This document shows, in pieces, positions 9,368 through 18,946 of a DNA stretch of 64,000 bases. The notes below the pieces were generated by a model. That model searched no databases and was not told the origin of the DNA. It saw only the letters and a list, made by a program, of their open reading frames with translations. The translations under genes and the position numbers were made by a program. Numbering within the stretch: the stretch's first letter is position 1; each line of letters starts with the position of its first letter. The stretch comes from Schauerella aestuarii. GTDB lineage: Bacteria > Pseudomonadota > Gammaproteobacteria > Burkholderiales > Burkholderiaceae_B. The stretch lies in the NCBI RefSeq assembly GCF_009866805.1, contig NZ_SIZW01000043.1, positions 744,001 to 808,000 on the forward strand, given 5' to 3'.

Positions 9368-12241
9368 ATGTCTTCGGAAAAAGAATCCCTATCCACGTCC
9401 TATTTGTTCGGGGGTAACGCGCCCTATGTCGAGGAGCTCTATGAGTCCTATCTCGACAATCCAAGCGCGATTCCTGAAAATTGGCGCAACTACTTCGATC
9501 AGTTGCAGCATGCGCCAGCTACGGACGGCCAGGAATCCACACGCGATCAGGCGCATGCGCCGATCGTGGAATCGTTCGCACAGCGCGCACGCGCCAATGC
9601 GTTCCATGTCGTTCGCGGCCAGGCGCCCGATCTCGACAAGGCCAGCAAGCAGGTCTCGGTCCAATCGCTGATTGGCGCCTACCGTTCGCTCGGCTCGCGC
9701 ATCGCGGATCTCGATCCGCTGCGCCGCCAGGAGCGCCCCACGATTCCCGAGCTCGATCCGGCCTTTTACGGCTTGAGCGAATCGGATCTGGACCAGGTCT
9801 ATTCGGCCACCAATACCTATTTCACGACCGCCAGCACCATGACGCTGCGCGAGATCCTGAAGTCGTTGCGCGATACCTATTGCCGCAGCGTGGGTGCCGA
9901 ATTCACGCACATGTCCGACCCGGCCGCCAAGCGCTGGATCTCGGAGCGCCTGGAAACGTCGTTGGGCACCCCCAATTACACCGCTGAAGAAAAGCGCCAC
10001 ATCCTGCAGCAGTTGACCGAGTCCGAAGGGCTGGAGCGCTTTTTGCATACGAAGTATGTCGGCCAGAAGCGGTTCTCGCTGGAAGGCGGCGAGAGCTTCA
10101 TCGCGTGTATGGACGAAATCGTCAATCACGCCGGTGACAAGGGCGTGCAGGAAGTCATCGTGGGCATGGCTCACCGCGGCCGCCTGAACCTTCTGGTCAA
10201 CATCATGGGCAAGATGCCCGGCGATCTGTTTGCCGAGTTCGAAGGCAAGCACGCCGAAGGTCTGACCGACGGCGACGTGAAGTACCACAACGGGTTCTCG
10301 AGCGATGTCTCGACCCGTGGCGGTCCGGTCCACCTGTCGCTTGCGTTCAACCCGTCCCACCTTGAAATCGTCAACCCCGTGGTTGAAGGCAGCGTGCGCG
10401 CGCGCCAAGAGCGCCGCGGCGATCACGCTGGCGTGCAAGTGCTGCCGGTGCTGGTGCACGGCGATGCGGCGTTTGCCGGTCAGGGCGTGGTGATGGAAAC
10501 GCTGAACCTGGCGCAAACGCGCGGTTACGGCACGGGCGGTACGCTGCACGTCGTCATCAACAACCAGATCGGTTTCACGACGTCCGACCCGCGCGACTCG
10601 CGTTCGACGCTGTATTGCACCGACGTGGTCAAGATGATCGAGGCGCCGGTGTTCCACGTCAACGGCGACGATCCCGAAGCCGTTGTGTTCGTGACCAAGC
10701 TCGCGCTCGAGTACCGCATGGAATTCCATCACGATGTCGTCGTCGACATCGTCTGCTTCCGCAAGCTGGGCCACAACGAGCAAGATACCCCGTCGCTCAC
10801 GCAGCCGTTGATGTACAAGCGTATCGGCCATCATCCCGGCACGCGCAAACTGTACGCCGACAAGCTCGAAGCGCAAGGCGTGCTGAGCGAAGGCGAGGGC
10901 GATCAATTCGTCAAGAACTACCGCCAGCTCATGGAAGACGGCCAGCGCACGATCGAACCCGTGCTGACCGACTACAAGAGCAAGTACGCGATCGACTGGT
11001 CGCCGTACATGAACGCCAAGTGGACCGATCAAGCCGATACGGCCGTGCCGTTGGCCGAACTGAAGCGCCTGGCTGAGCGCATCACCACGGTGCCGGACGG
11101 TTTTACCGTTCATCCGCTCGTGGCCAAGCTGCTCAACGACCGCCGCAACATGGGCCGTGGCGACCAGAACCTCGATTGGGGGATGGGCGAGCATCTGGGC
11201 TTTGCTTCGCTGGTGGCATCGGGTTACGCCATCCGCATCACGGGTCAGGATTCGGGCCGCGGTACGTTTACGCACCGCCACGCCGTGCTGCACGATCAAA
11301 ACCGCGAACGCTGGAACGACGGCGCCTACATTCCGCTGCAGAACGTGTCGGAAGGGCAGGCTCCGTTTACGGTCATCGACTCGGTGCTGTCCGAAGAGGC
11401 CGTGCTGGCTTTCGAATACGGCTACTCGAGCGCCGAGCCCAACACGCTCGTGATCTGGGAAGCGCAGTTCGGCGACTTCGTCAACGGCGCGCAAGTGGTG
11501 ATCGATCAGTTCATCACTGCCGGTGAAGCCAAGTGGGGCCGTCAATCCGGCCTGACCTTGATGCTGCCGCACGGTTACGAAGGTCAAGGCCCGGAGCACT
11601 CGTCGGCCCGTATCGAGCGCTTCCTGCAGTCTTGCGCCGACAACAACATCCAGGTGGTGCAGCCGACGTCGGCCGCGCAGATTTTCCACCTGCTGCGTCG
11701 TCAGATGATCCGCCAGTTCCGCAAGCCGCTGGTCATCCTCACGCCGAAGTCGCTGTTGCGCAACAAGGACGCCGGTTCGCCGTTGAACGAGTTGGCCAAC
11801 GGTCATTTCCATCCGGTGATCGGCGAAGTCAGCGACACCGTCGATGCCGCCAAGGTCAAACGCGTGCTGGCGTGCTCGGGCAAGGTCTATTACGACCTGG
11901 TCAATGCACGCAAGGAACGCGAGATCGACGACATCGCCGTGGTGCGTGTGGAACAGCTCTATCCGTTCGCGCACAAGTCGTTCCAGTCCGAACTCGCCAA
12001 ATATCCGAAAGCGACCGAGATCGTATGGGTGCAGGACGAACCGCAAAACCAGGGTCCCTGGTTCTACGTTCAGCACCACTTGTACGAAAACATGCGTGAA
12101 GGTCAGAAGCTGAGCTACGCCGGACGCGCTGCGTCGGCATCGCCTGCAGTGGGTTACCTGGCCAAGCACCAAGAGCAGCAAAAGGCGTTGGTCGACGCCG
12201 CTCTGGCGCCGCGCTTCAAAGGCTTCATGCTGACCAAGTAA
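9368..12241 (+). CDS. sucA: 2-oxoglutarate dehydrogenase E1 component
   Basis: The 957-residue thiamine-diphosphate enzyme decarboxylates 2-oxoglutarate and passes the succinyl group to the lipoyl arm of SucB. The N-terminal SYLFGGNAPYVEELYESYL docking segment, the AHRGRLNLLVN motif, the ThDP-binding GDAAFAGQGVV...NNQIGFTTS region and C-terminal LTLMLPHGYEGQGPEHSS are all characteristic. The ATG at 9368 is preferred over the GTG at 9356, because the GTG sits inside the AAGGTG Shine-Dalgarno. It heads sucA-sucB with a 45-base gap, and lpdA follows, so all three complex subunits are here. Confidence 0.97.
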   Translation: MSSEKESLSTSYLFGGNAPYVEELYESYLDNPSAIPENWRNYFDQLQHAPATDGQESTRDQAHAPIVESFAQRARANAFHVVRGQAPDLDKASKQVSVQSLIGAYRSLGSRIADLDPLRRQERPTIPELDPAFYGLSESDLDQVYSATNTYFTTASTMTLREILKSLRDTYCRSVGAEFTHMSDPAAKRWISERLETSLGTPNYTAEEKRHILQQLTESEGLERFLHTKYVGQKRFSLEGGESFIACMDEIVNHAGDKGVQEVIVGMAHRGRLNLLVNIMGKMPGDLFAEFEGKHAEGLTDGDVKYHNGFSSDVSTRGGPVHLSLAFNPSHLEIVNPVVEGSVRARQERRGDHAGVQVLPVLVHGDAAFAGQGVVMETLNLAQTRGYGTGGTLHVVINNQIGFTTSDPRDSRSTLYCTDVVKMIEAPVFHVNGDDPEAVVFVTKLALEYRMEFHHDVVVDIVCFRKLGHNEQDTPSLTQPLMYKRIGHHPGTRKLYADKLEAQGVLSEGEGDQFVKNYRQLMEDGQRTIEPVLTDYKSKYAIDWSPYMNAKWTDQADTAVPLAELKRLAERITTVPDGFTVHPLVAKLLNDRRNMGRGDQNLDWGMGEHLGFASLVASGYAIRITGQDSGRGTFTHRHAVLHDQNRERWNDGAYIPLQNVSEGQAPFTVIDSVLSEEAVLAFEYGYSSAEPNTLVIWEAQFGDFVNGAQVVIDQFITAGEAKWGRQSGLTLMLPHGYEGQGPEHSSARIERFLQSCADNNIQVVQPTSAAQIFHLLRRQMIRQFRKPLVILTPKSLLRNKDAGSPLNELANGHFHPVIGEVSDTVDAAKVKRVLACSGKVYYDLVNARKEREIDDIAVVRVEQLYPFAHKSFQSELAKYPKATEIVWVQDEPQNQGPWFYVQHHLYENMREGQKLSYAGRAASASPAVGYLAKHQEQQKALVDAALAPRFKGFMLTK

Positions 12242-12286
12242 TCACGATCTCGCAACTCGAAAAAATTCATAAGGCATACATACATC

Positions 12287-13519
12287 ATGGCTATCAAAGA
12301 CGTCGTCGTCCCCCAGTTGTCCGAGTCCGTTTCCGAAGCCACGCTCATGACGTGGAAGAAGAAACCGGGCGATGCAATCAAAGAGGACGAGATCCTGATT
12401 GAAGTCGAAACCGACAAGGTCGTGCTCGAAGTGCCGGCACCGGCCTCGGGCGTCTTGACCGAAATCGTCAAGGCCGATGGCAGCCTGGTCACCTCCGGCG
12501 AGCCGATCGCCCGCATCGACACCGAAGGCAAGGGCGCTGCCGCTGCAACGCCGGCTCCGAAGGCTGAAGCTGCTGCACCGGCTGCTGCGGCCGCTGCGCC
12601 GGCTGCCGCCGCGTCGGCACCCGCTGCCGGTTCGGCCAGCACCGCCGCTTCGCCTGCTGCCGCCAAGATCATGGCCGACAGCAATGTCGATCCGTCGTCC
12701 GTCAGCGGCACGGGTCGCGGTGGCCGCGTCACCAAGGGCGACGCTGTGTCGGCCTCGGAAAGCGGCGCCAAGCCGGCTGCCGCAGCCTCGGCCGCGCCGG
12801 CCCAGGTGTCTTTGGATGGCCGTCCGGAACAACGCGTGCCGATGAGCCGTCTGCGCGCTCGCGTGGCTGAGCGTCTGCTGCAATCGCAGCAGGAAAACGC
12901 CATCCTCACGACGTTCAACGAAGTGAACATGCAGGCTGTCATCAACCTGCGCAATCAGTACAAAGAAAAGTTCGAGAAAGAGCACGGCGTGAAGCTCGGC
13001 TTCATGTCGTTCTTCGTCAAAGCCGCTGTTGCCGCCCTGAAGAAGTACCCGGTCGTCAATGCGTCGGTCGACGGCAAGGACATCATCTATCACGGCTATT
13101 TCGACATCGGTATTGCCGTGGGCAGCCCGCGCGGTCTGGTGGTGCCGGTTCTGCGTAACGCCGATCAGCTCAGCATCGCCGAAATCGAAAAGCAGATCGC
13201 CGAATTCGGCAAGCGTGCCGGCGAAGGCAAGCTGACGATCGAAGAAATGACGGGCGGCACGTTCTCCATCTCCAACGGTGGCGTGTTCGGTTCGATGTTG
13301 TCGACTCCGATCATCAACCCGCCGCAATCGGCCATCCTGGGCGTTCACGCCACCAAAGAACGCGCCGTGGTCGAGAAGGGCCAGATCGTGATCCGTCCGA
13401 TCAACTACCTGGCGTTGTCCTATGACCACCGCATCATCGACGGCCGCGAAGCCGTGCTGGCGCTGGTCGCCATGAAGGATGCGCTGGAAGATCCGCAGCG
13501 CCTGCTGCTCGACCTGTAA
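12287..13519 (+). CDS. sucB: Dihydrolipoyllysine succinyltransferase, E2 of the 2-oxoglutarate dehydrogenase complex
   Basis: This 410-residue protein has three parts. An N-terminal lipoyl domain carries the attachment site ETDKVVLE (Lys44). A long Ala/Pro-rich flexible linker (about 80-125) leads to the peripheral-subunit-binding segment ([20 protein letters not shown]). The C-terminal catalytic acyltransferase domain ends in [13 protein letters not shown], containing the active-site His and Asp. It transfers succinyl groups to CoA as the core of the complex. It sits 45 bases after sucA. A strong hairpin-T-run terminator follows 14 bases after the stop, before lpdA. Confidence 0.97.
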   Translation: MAIKDVVVPQLSESVSEATLMTWKKKPGDAIKEDEILIEVETDKVVLEVPAPASGVLTEIVKADGSLVTSGEPIARIDTEGKGAAAATPAPKAEAAAPAAAAAAPAAAASAPAAGSASTAASPAAAKIMADSNVDPSSVSGTGRGGRVTKGDAVSASESGAKPAAAASAAPAQVSLDGRPEQRVPMSRLRARVAERLLQSQQENAILTTFNEVNMQAVINLRNQYKEKFEKEHGVKLGFMSFFVKAAVAALKKYPVVNASVDGKDIIYHGYFDIGIAVGSPRGLVVPVLRNADQLSIAEIEKQIAEFGKRAGEGKLTIEEMTGGTFSISNGGVFGSMLSTPIINPPQSAILGVHATKERAVVEKGQIVIRPINYLALSYDHRIIDGREAVLALVAMKDALEDPQRLLLDL

Positions 13520-13533
13520 GCGTCGGCAGGATG

Positions 13534-13560
13534 AACGCGGCGCCCAGGCGCCGCGTTTTT
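13534..13560 (+). terminator. Intrinsic terminator between sucB and lpdA
   Basis: A GC-rich inverted repeat, aacgcggcgc (13534-13543) and gcgccgcgtt (13548-13557) with loop ccag, is followed by a T-run. It should separate or attenuate transcription of lpdA relative to sucAB. Confidence 0.8.
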
Positions 13561-13621
13561 CTAGCGCTCTGGGGTTTGAACGCGAGTTCGAACCGCCCTG
13601 AACTTTTTTTGCGAGATGGTT

Positions 13622-15049
13622 ATGTCCAAACAGTTTGACGTGGTGGTGATCGGCGCAGGTCCCGGTGGCTACATTGCAGCGATTCGCGCTGCCCAATTGG
13701 GAATGTCGGTCGCTTGCATCGACGCTTGGGAAACCGCTGACGGCAAGCCGGCACCTGGCGGCACGTGCACCAACGTGGGCTGCATTCCGTCCAAGGCACT
13801 GCTGCAGTCGTCCGAGCACTTCGAGCAAGTGAATCACCACTTCGAAGAGCACGGTATCGAAGTCAAGGGCTTGAGCCTGAAGCTCGACAAAATGCTGGCC
13901 CGCAAGAACGTGGTGGTGAAGCAGAACAACGAAGGCGTGCTGTATCTGTTCAAAAAGAACAAAATCACGTTTTTCCACGGCAAGGGCGAATTCGCCGGCC
14001 AGGTGGACGGCGGCTGGAACATCAAGGTCACCGGCAAGACGGAAGACGACCTCGTGGGCAAGCACATCATCGTGGCGACTGGTTCGGCCGCCCGTGAATT
14101 GCCGGGTCTGCCGTTCGACGAAACGCAGGTGCTCTCCAACGACGGCGCACTGCGCATCGGTGGCGTGCCCAAGACGCTGGGCGTGATCGGCGCCGGCGTG
14201 ATCGGTTTGGAAATGGGCAGCGTGTGGCGCCGCCTGGGTGCCGACGTGACGATCCTGGAAGCCATGCCCGAGTTCCTCGCAGCTTGCGATACGCAAGTGG
14301 CCAAGGAAGCGATGAAGGCTTTCACGAAGCAAGGCCTGAAGATCGAAACCGGTGTGAAGATCGGCGAAGTGAAAGCGACGGCCAAGTCGGTCACGCTGCC
14401 TTACCAGGACGCCTCGGGCGCCGACAAAACCCTCGTGGTCGACAAGCTCATCGTCTCGATCGGCCGCGTGCCGTTCACCGGTGGCTTGAACGCTGCTGCC
14501 GTGGGCCTGAAGCTCGACGAGCGCGGCTTCGTGGCTGTGGACGAAGATTGCAAGACCAATCTGTCGAATGTGTGGGCCATCGGTGACGTGGTGCGCGGTC
14601 CGATGCTCGCGCACAAGGCCGAGGAGGAGGGCGTTGCCGTTGCCGAGCGTATCGCCGGTCAGCACGGTCACGTCAATTTCGCAACCGTGCCGTGGGTGAT
14701 CTACACCGCACCCGAAATCGCATGGGTCGGCAAGAACGAGCAGCAACTGAAAGCCGAAGGCCGTGAATACCGCGCCGGCAGCTTTCCGTTCGTGGCCAAC
14801 GGCCGTGCACGCGCTTTGGGTGACACGACCGGTTTCGTGAAAGTGTTGGCCGATGCCAAGACCGACGAAGTGCTTGGCGTCCACATCGTGGGCCCGATGG
14901 CGTCGGAGCTGATCTCGGAAGCCGTCACGATCATGGAATTCCGCGGCGCCGCTGAAGACATCGCCCGTATCTGCCATGCGCACCCGACCTTGTCGGAAGC
15001 CATGAAGGAAGCGGCGTTGGCTGTCGATAAGCGCGCACTGAACTTCTGA
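13622..15049 (+). CDS. lpdA: Dihydrolipoyl dehydrogenase (E3)
   Basis: The 475-residue FAD enzyme reoxidises dihydrolipoyl groups with NAD. It has the FAD-binding [18 protein letters not shown], the redox disulfide [13 protein letters not shown] (Cys49 and Cys54), the NAD-binding [16 protein letters not shown], the WAIGDVV segment and the catalytic HAHPTLSEA near the C-terminus. There is no lipoyl domain at the N-terminus, unlike the E3 of some PDH clusters. The ATG at 13622 has GAGATGG upstream; another in-frame ATG lies at 13616. It is third in the 2-oxoglutarate dehydrogenase cluster but separated by a terminator, so it may have its own promoter and supply other complexes. Confidence 0.96.
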   Translation: MSKQFDVVVIGAGPGGYIAAIRAAQLGMSVACIDAWETADGKPAPGGTCTNVGCIPSKALLQSSEHFEQVNHHFEEHGIEVKGLSLKLDKMLARKNVVVKQNNEGVLYLFKKNKITFFHGKGEFAGQVDGGWNIKVTGKTEDDLVGKHIIVATGSAARELPGLPFDETQVLSNDGALRIGGVPKTLGVIGAGVIGLEMGSVWRRLGADVTILEAMPEFLAACDTQVAKEAMKAFTKQGLKIETGVKIGEVKATAKSVTLPYQDASGADKTLVVDKLIVSIGRVPFTGGLNAAAVGLKLDERGFVAVDEDCKTNLSNVWAIGDVVRGPMLAHKAEEEGVAVAERIAGQHGHVNFATVPWVIYTAPEIAWVGKNEQQLKAEGREYRAGSFPFVANGRARALGDTTGFVKVLADAKTDEVLGVHIVGPMASELISEAVTIMEFRGAAEDIARICHAHPTLSEAMKEAALAVDKRALNF

Positions 15050-15078
15050 TTGCGACCCCACGTGATTCACGTGTGATG

Positions 15079-15108
15079 GGGGCGGGTTTTACGACCCGCC
15101 CCTTTTTT
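15079..15108 (+). terminator. Intrinsic terminator after lpdA
   Basis: Inverted repeat ggggcgggt (15079-15087) and acccgcccc (15094-15102) with a six-base loop, followed by six T. It ends the lpdA transcript just before zapE. Confidence 0.85.
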
Positions 15109-15130
15109 ATTGAATGGCCCCTGTCCGAAT

Positions 15131-16222
15131 ATGAACGTCCGAGATTATTACCACGCCGAGTTGTCCGAGCGCGGCTATCAGCCCGATGAGGCGCAGGCCC
15201 GCGCGATCGATCGTCTGCAAACGTTTTACGACGATTGGGTGGCGTTCAAGGGCAAGCGGTCCAATGCCCTCAAGAAGCTGCTGACGCGGCCCGACGTGCC
15301 GCGTGGCGTGTATCTTTGGGGCGGCGTGGGGCGGGGCAAGAGCTTTTTGATGGACGCGTTTTTCGCGACTGTGCCGGTGACGCGTAAAACGCGGCTGCAT
15401 TTTCACGAGTTCATGCGCGGCGTGCATCGTTCGCTCGACGAAGTGAAGGGCATGCAGGATCCGCTGGACGAAGTGGCCAAGCGCATCGCCAAGAAATACC
15501 GCCTGATCTGTTTTGACGAGTTTCATGTATCCGACGTGGCCGACGCCATGATCTTGCATCGCCTGCTGTTGAAGCTGTTCGAGAACGGCACGTCGTTCGT
15601 GATGACGTCCAATTACGAACCTTCGACGTTGTATCCCGACGGGTTGCATCGCGATCGTATTTTGCCGGCGATTGCCTTGATCCAGGCCAAGATGGACGTC
15701 ATGAACGTGGACGCCGGGGTGGACTACCGCCGACGCTCGCTTGAGCAGGTGCAGTGCTATCACACGCCATTGGATGAGGCTGCCGAAGCCGCGCTGGACG
15801 AAGCGTTCAAGCGGTTGTCGGATACGCCCGCGCAAGAGCCGGTGTTGCGTATTGAGCATCGTGAGATCCGTGCCAAGAAGCTCGCCGGCAGCGTGGTGTG
15901 GTTCGACTTCGCCACCCTGTGCGGCGGCCCGCGATCGCAAAACGATTATCTTGAGTTGGCCAGCCGTTTCCATGCGGTGATCTTGTCCGACGTGCCGAAG
16001 ATGGGCCCGCGGCAGTCGTCCGAGGCGCGCCGTTTTACCTGGTTGATTGACGTGTTCTATGACCACAAGGTCAAGCTGATCATGTCCGCCGCGTGTGAGC
16101 CGGAGGAGTTGTATACCGACGGTACGCTGGCCAACGAATTCCATCGCACGGTATCGCGCATCATGGAGATGCAATCCAAGGAGTATCTGGATTCGGAGCG
16201 TCGGAAGACGGTTGATCTGTAA
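15131..16222 (+). CDS. zapE: Cell division protein ZapE, AFG1-like ATPase
   Basis: The 363-residue AFG1-family ATPase has a Walker A motif GGVGRGKS (64-71), Walker B ICFDEFHV and the sensor-like MTSNYEPSTLYPDGL. In E. coli ZapE binds FtsZ and modulates the Z-ring under stress. Length and motifs match the family. The ATG at 15131 is used; an in-frame TTG at 15110 lies inside the preceding terminator. It is the next gene after lpdA, an arrangement common in betaproteobacteria, but the terminator between them argues for separate transcription. A hairpin terminator follows about 130 bases downstream. Confidence 0.93.
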   Translation: MNVRDYYHAELSERGYQPDEAQARAIDRLQTFYDDWVAFKGKRSNALKKLLTRPDVPRGVYLWGGVGRGKSFLMDAFFATVPVTRKTRLHFHEFMRGVHRSLDEVKGMQDPLDEVAKRIAKKYRLICFDEFHVSDVADAMILHRLLLKLFENGTSFVMTSNYEPSTLYPDGLHRDRILPAIALIQAKMDVMNVDAGVDYRRRSLEQVQCYHTPLDEAAEAALDEAFKRLSDTPAQEPVLRIEHREIRAKKLAGSVVWFDFATLCGGPRSQNDYLELASRFHAVILSDVPKMGPRQSSEARRFTWLIDVFYDHKVKLIMSAACEPEELYTDGTLANEFHRTVSRIMEMQSKEYLDSERRKTVDL

Positions 16223-16349
16223 GGTGCGAACCTTGTAGACGTCTTGAGGCGGGAGCCCCATAGCGCCTTCTTCGCAAGCTGCAACTGCCCGTCGAGACCG
16301 AAGATCGGCAAGACCATCGGGGGCGTTTCGTCCATCAAGATGTATTTGA

Positions 16350-16385
16350 AGCACTGCAGCCCCCGGGTGGGCGCAGTGCTTTTTT
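16350..16385 (+). terminator. Intrinsic terminator downstream of zapE
   Basis: Inverted repeat agcactgc (16350-16357) and gcagtgct (16373-16380), with a C-rich/G-rich interior that can extend the stem, followed by a T-run. The 335-base gap from 16223 to 16557 holds this terminator and the Fur-controlled promoter; no gene is supported in it. Confidence 0.75.
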
Positions 16386-16494
16386 CATTGCGCGAATGGA
16401 CGCACATCCGTCCTCGATATCGCGTTCGTAATGTTTGTCTCCTCCGGCAACGTTGCTGAAAGAGGCCTGAAAGCCACATTCCTCATTAAAGAAA

Positions 16495-16524
16495 TTGATA
16501 ACGATAGTAGTTATCATTTATCAT
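16495..16524 (+). promoter_or_regulatory. Fur box embedded in a sigma-70 promoter
   Basis: GATAACGATAGTAGTTATC at 16497-16515 matches the classical 19-bp Fur consensus at 15 positions. It lies between a -35 candidate TTGATA (16495-16500) and a -10 candidate TATCAT (16519-16524) with an 18-base spacer. Iron-loaded Fur bound here would block RNA polymerase, so the TonB receptor downstream should be induced by iron starvation. Confidence 0.75.
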
Positions 16525-16557
16525 CCAGCCTCAGTCAATATTTTGTAAGGTTTCATC

Positions 16558-18849
16558 ATGTTTTCTTCGAGGTTGCGCGTGGGGAGTGCGCGGACCCGGC
16601 CGTCTTTACAGGCGATGTCGGCAGTGTCATTGGTTATGCTGGCCGCCACTGGCGCCCCGGTGTGGGCGCAATCGGCTGCAACGGTGCAAGGCACCTCCAC
16701 AATGACACCCACCGCTACGGCCGCAGCGTCGAGCAATGTGACGACCCTGGCACCGGTTCAGGTGTATGGCGTGGATGCCACGTCGACCTCGCCCACGTTC
16801 GGCTATACGGCGCCGGTAAGTTCGACCGCGACGAAAACAGATACGCCCATCATCGAGACGCCGCAATCGATCTCGGTGATCACCCAAGACCAGATGCGCG
16901 AACAGGGCGCCTACACCCTGAACCAGATTCTGCGCTACACCTCGGGCGTGGCGCCCGAAACGCGTGGCGCAGCCGCGACCCGTCTGGACCAGTTCAATGT
17001 GCGCGGGTTCTCGGCGACCACTTATCTCGACGGCCTGCGGGTCTACGGCTCGCGCGATGCCCTGCCTCAAGTCGATTCGTATCGCCTGGAACGCGTCGAC
17101 GTGCTGAAAGGTCCGGCATCCGTGCTGTATGGCCAAGGCGGCCCGGGCGGTACGGTGAACCTGACCAGCAAGCGTCCGTTGGACACCACGCAGCGTGAAG
17201 TCGAGCTGCAGTTGGGCGACTTCGACTATCGCCGCGCAAACTTCGACTTCACCGGTCCGATGGATGAAGAAGGCAAGTTGCTGTACCGCTTGACTGGCTC
17301 CGGTTATATGTCCGACGGTCAGCTGGACGACACCAAGGAACGCCGTTACTACATCGCGCCTGCATTTACGTGGCGCCCGTCGGCCGCTACCAGCTTCACG
17401 TTGCTGGCGAACATCCAGCGCGACCCGCATATGGGTTCGTACGGTGGCGTACCGGCCCTGCGTTCGCTGCGCCGCGCGCCGGATGGCATCAAGCTGGATC
17501 CGAGCTTCTATGATGGCGACGCAGGCTACGAGACCAGCAATCGTCGTCACCACTCGATCGGCTACGAGCTGTCGCACAAGTTCAACGACACGTTCACGGC
17601 AAAATCGAGCGCGCGCTTCACGCACGCGGAGGGCATCTATCGCACGGTGTACACGAACTCAAGCGGCAGCGGTTATGTCGATCCGGATGCGCTGTTCTTG
17701 CGGCGGAACAAGGGTGGCGTGAACGCCGAGTATGACGCCGTTGTGACGGACAACAATCTGCAGGCGCGATTCGGCACGGGCGCGGTTCAACACACGATGA
17801 TTGCCGGGCTCGATCTGCAGCATCAGAACTCACGCACGCTCAACAGCGCATTCGACGCCGCGCCATCGCTGGATGTACTGAATCCGGATTACCACATGGA
17901 TATCCCGGATCCGACGTGGACGTCGTTTGCCAAACAGCGTCAATATCAGACCGGCCTCTATCTGCAAGACCAGTTGAAGATCGAAAAGTTGTCCATCGTG
18001 TTGGGCGGTCGCTATGACTGGGCGCGCTCGGTTAGCGACACGAAAACCTTGGCGAGTGGTGCCGTTCGTCACAACCCAACCACACGTTCCGAAGCCTTCA
18101 CCGGCCGTGCCGGTGCCATCTACAACTTCGATAACGGCGTTGCGCCCTACGTCAGCTATTCGGAATCGTTCGAACCGCAAAGCGGCTTTGATGTCGACAA
18201 TAATCCGCTGGATCCCGTCGAAGGCAAGCAGTACGAGATCGGCGTCAAATATCAGCCGGTCGGATCGAATGCCATCTTTACCGCAGCCGGCTTCGACATT
18301 CGTCGCCAAAATTTGACGGCAACGGCCCCAGGGTGCACACCTAATCAAGCCAATTGCGTCGTGCAGACGGGCGAAGTCCGCACGCGCGGGATGGAGTTTG
18401 AAGCGCGCGGCGAAGTAGCACGAGGCCTGAGCGTGATCGGCAACTATTCGTTCATCAGCAACAAGTACACCAAAGACAACCCGAACGCACAGGGTGTCAG
18501 CCGCGTGGGTCAGCGTCCTTACGGCGTGCCCAAGCATCAGGCGTCGCTGTGGACACGTTATCAGTTGCAGGACGGCGCACTTCAAGGCTTGGGTCTTGCC
18601 GCCGGCGTGCGCTACCTGGGTGCCAGTGCAGACGACTCCGGCGTATTGAAGGTGCCGGATGCAACCTTGGTCGATGCTGCCATCGACTATGACCTGGGCC
18701 GCATGAACCCTCAGTTCAAGGGGATCAACGTCGCGCTGAATGTGACCAACTTGTTCGATAAAGAATACGTAGCGTCGTGCTCGTCGGAGTCGTGGTGCTG
18801 GTACGGTTATCAGCGCTCGGTACGCGCCACGTTGCGCTACCGCTGGTAA
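16558..18849 (+). CDS. TonB-dependent siderophore receptor
   Basis: This 763-residue outer-membrane receptor starts with a signal peptide ending near PVWAQ. A plug domain follows, containing TATKTDTPIIETPQSISVIT, DQFNVRGFS and the ERVDVLKGPASVLYGQG motif. The 22-strand beta-barrel ends in aromatic ATLRYRW, the outer-membrane insertion signal. It belongs to the FhuA/FpvA-like ferric siderophore branch (hydroxamate or mixed-type ligands are common), but the ligand cannot be read from sequence. It lacks an N-terminal signalling (STN) domain, so it does not talk to an anti-sigma factor. The Fur box about 40 bases upstream predicts iron repression. Confidence 0.92.
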   Translation: MFSSRLRVGSARTRPSLQAMSAVSLVMLAATGAPVWAQSAATVQGTSTMTPTATAAASSNVTTLAPVQVYGVDATSTSPTFGYTAPVSSTATKTDTPIIETPQSISVITQDQMREQGAYTLNQILRYTSGVAPETRGAAATRLDQFNVRGFSATTYLDGLRVYGSRDALPQVDSYRLERVDVLKGPASVLYGQGGPGGTVNLTSKRPLDTTQREVELQLGDFDYRRANFDFTGPMDEEGKLLYRLTGSGYMSDGQLDDTKERRYYIAPAFTWRPSAATSFTLLANIQRDPHMGSYGGVPALRSLRRAPDGIKLDPSFYDGDAGYETSNRRHHSIGYELSHKFNDTFTAKSSARFTHAEGIYRTVYTNSSGSGYVDPDALFLRRNKGGVNAEYDAVVTDNNLQARFGTGAVQHTMIAGLDLQHQNSRTLNSAFDAAPSLDVLNPDYHMDIPDPTWTSFAKQRQYQTGLYLQDQLKIEKLSIVLGGRYDWARSVSDTKTLASGAVRHNPTTRSEAFTGRAGAIYNFDNGVAPYVSYSESFEPQSGFDVDNNPLDPVEGKQYEIGVKYQPVGSNAIFTAAGFDIRRQNLTATAPGCTPNQANCVVQTGEVRTRGMEFEARGEVARGLSVIGNYSFISNKYTKDNPNAQGVSRVGQRPYGVPKHQASLWTRYQLQDGALQGLGLAAGVRYLGASADDSGVLKVPDATLVDAAIDYDLGRMNPQFKGINVALNVTNLFDKEYVASCSSESWCWYGYQRSVRATLRYRW

Positions 18850-18901
18850 TCAACGCCCCACATTTCGCCCAGGCAGTCTGGAATAAGCTAAGTCACTAAT
18901 T

Positions 18902-18922
18902 AGGAATGGATATCATTATAAT
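18902..18922 (+). promoter_or_regulatory. Promoter with a weak Fur-like site upstream of the DUF4198 operon
   Basis: A perfect TATAAT lies at 18917-18922. The 19 bases at 18902-18920 match the Fur consensus at about 12 positions, with the right half (ATCATTATA) nearly complete. No good -35 is visible at normal spacing. The site overlaps the -10, as expected for an iron-repressed promoter driving the downstream iron-uptake operon. Confidence 0.45.
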
Positions 18923-18946
18923 TAGCGGCTTGGAGAACGAACCACG

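Noticed and set aside
9389-12181. Open frame of about 930 codons antisense to sucA
   Set aside because: It mirrors sucA codon bias, has no recognisable domains, and sucA on the other strand is certain. Similar long antisense frames oppose maeB, sucB-lpdA, the helicase and the aceE-like gene.
16431-17198. 255-codon frame overlapping the Fur box and receptor start
   Set aside because: It crosses the promoter and reads the receptor gene out of frame; no domains.
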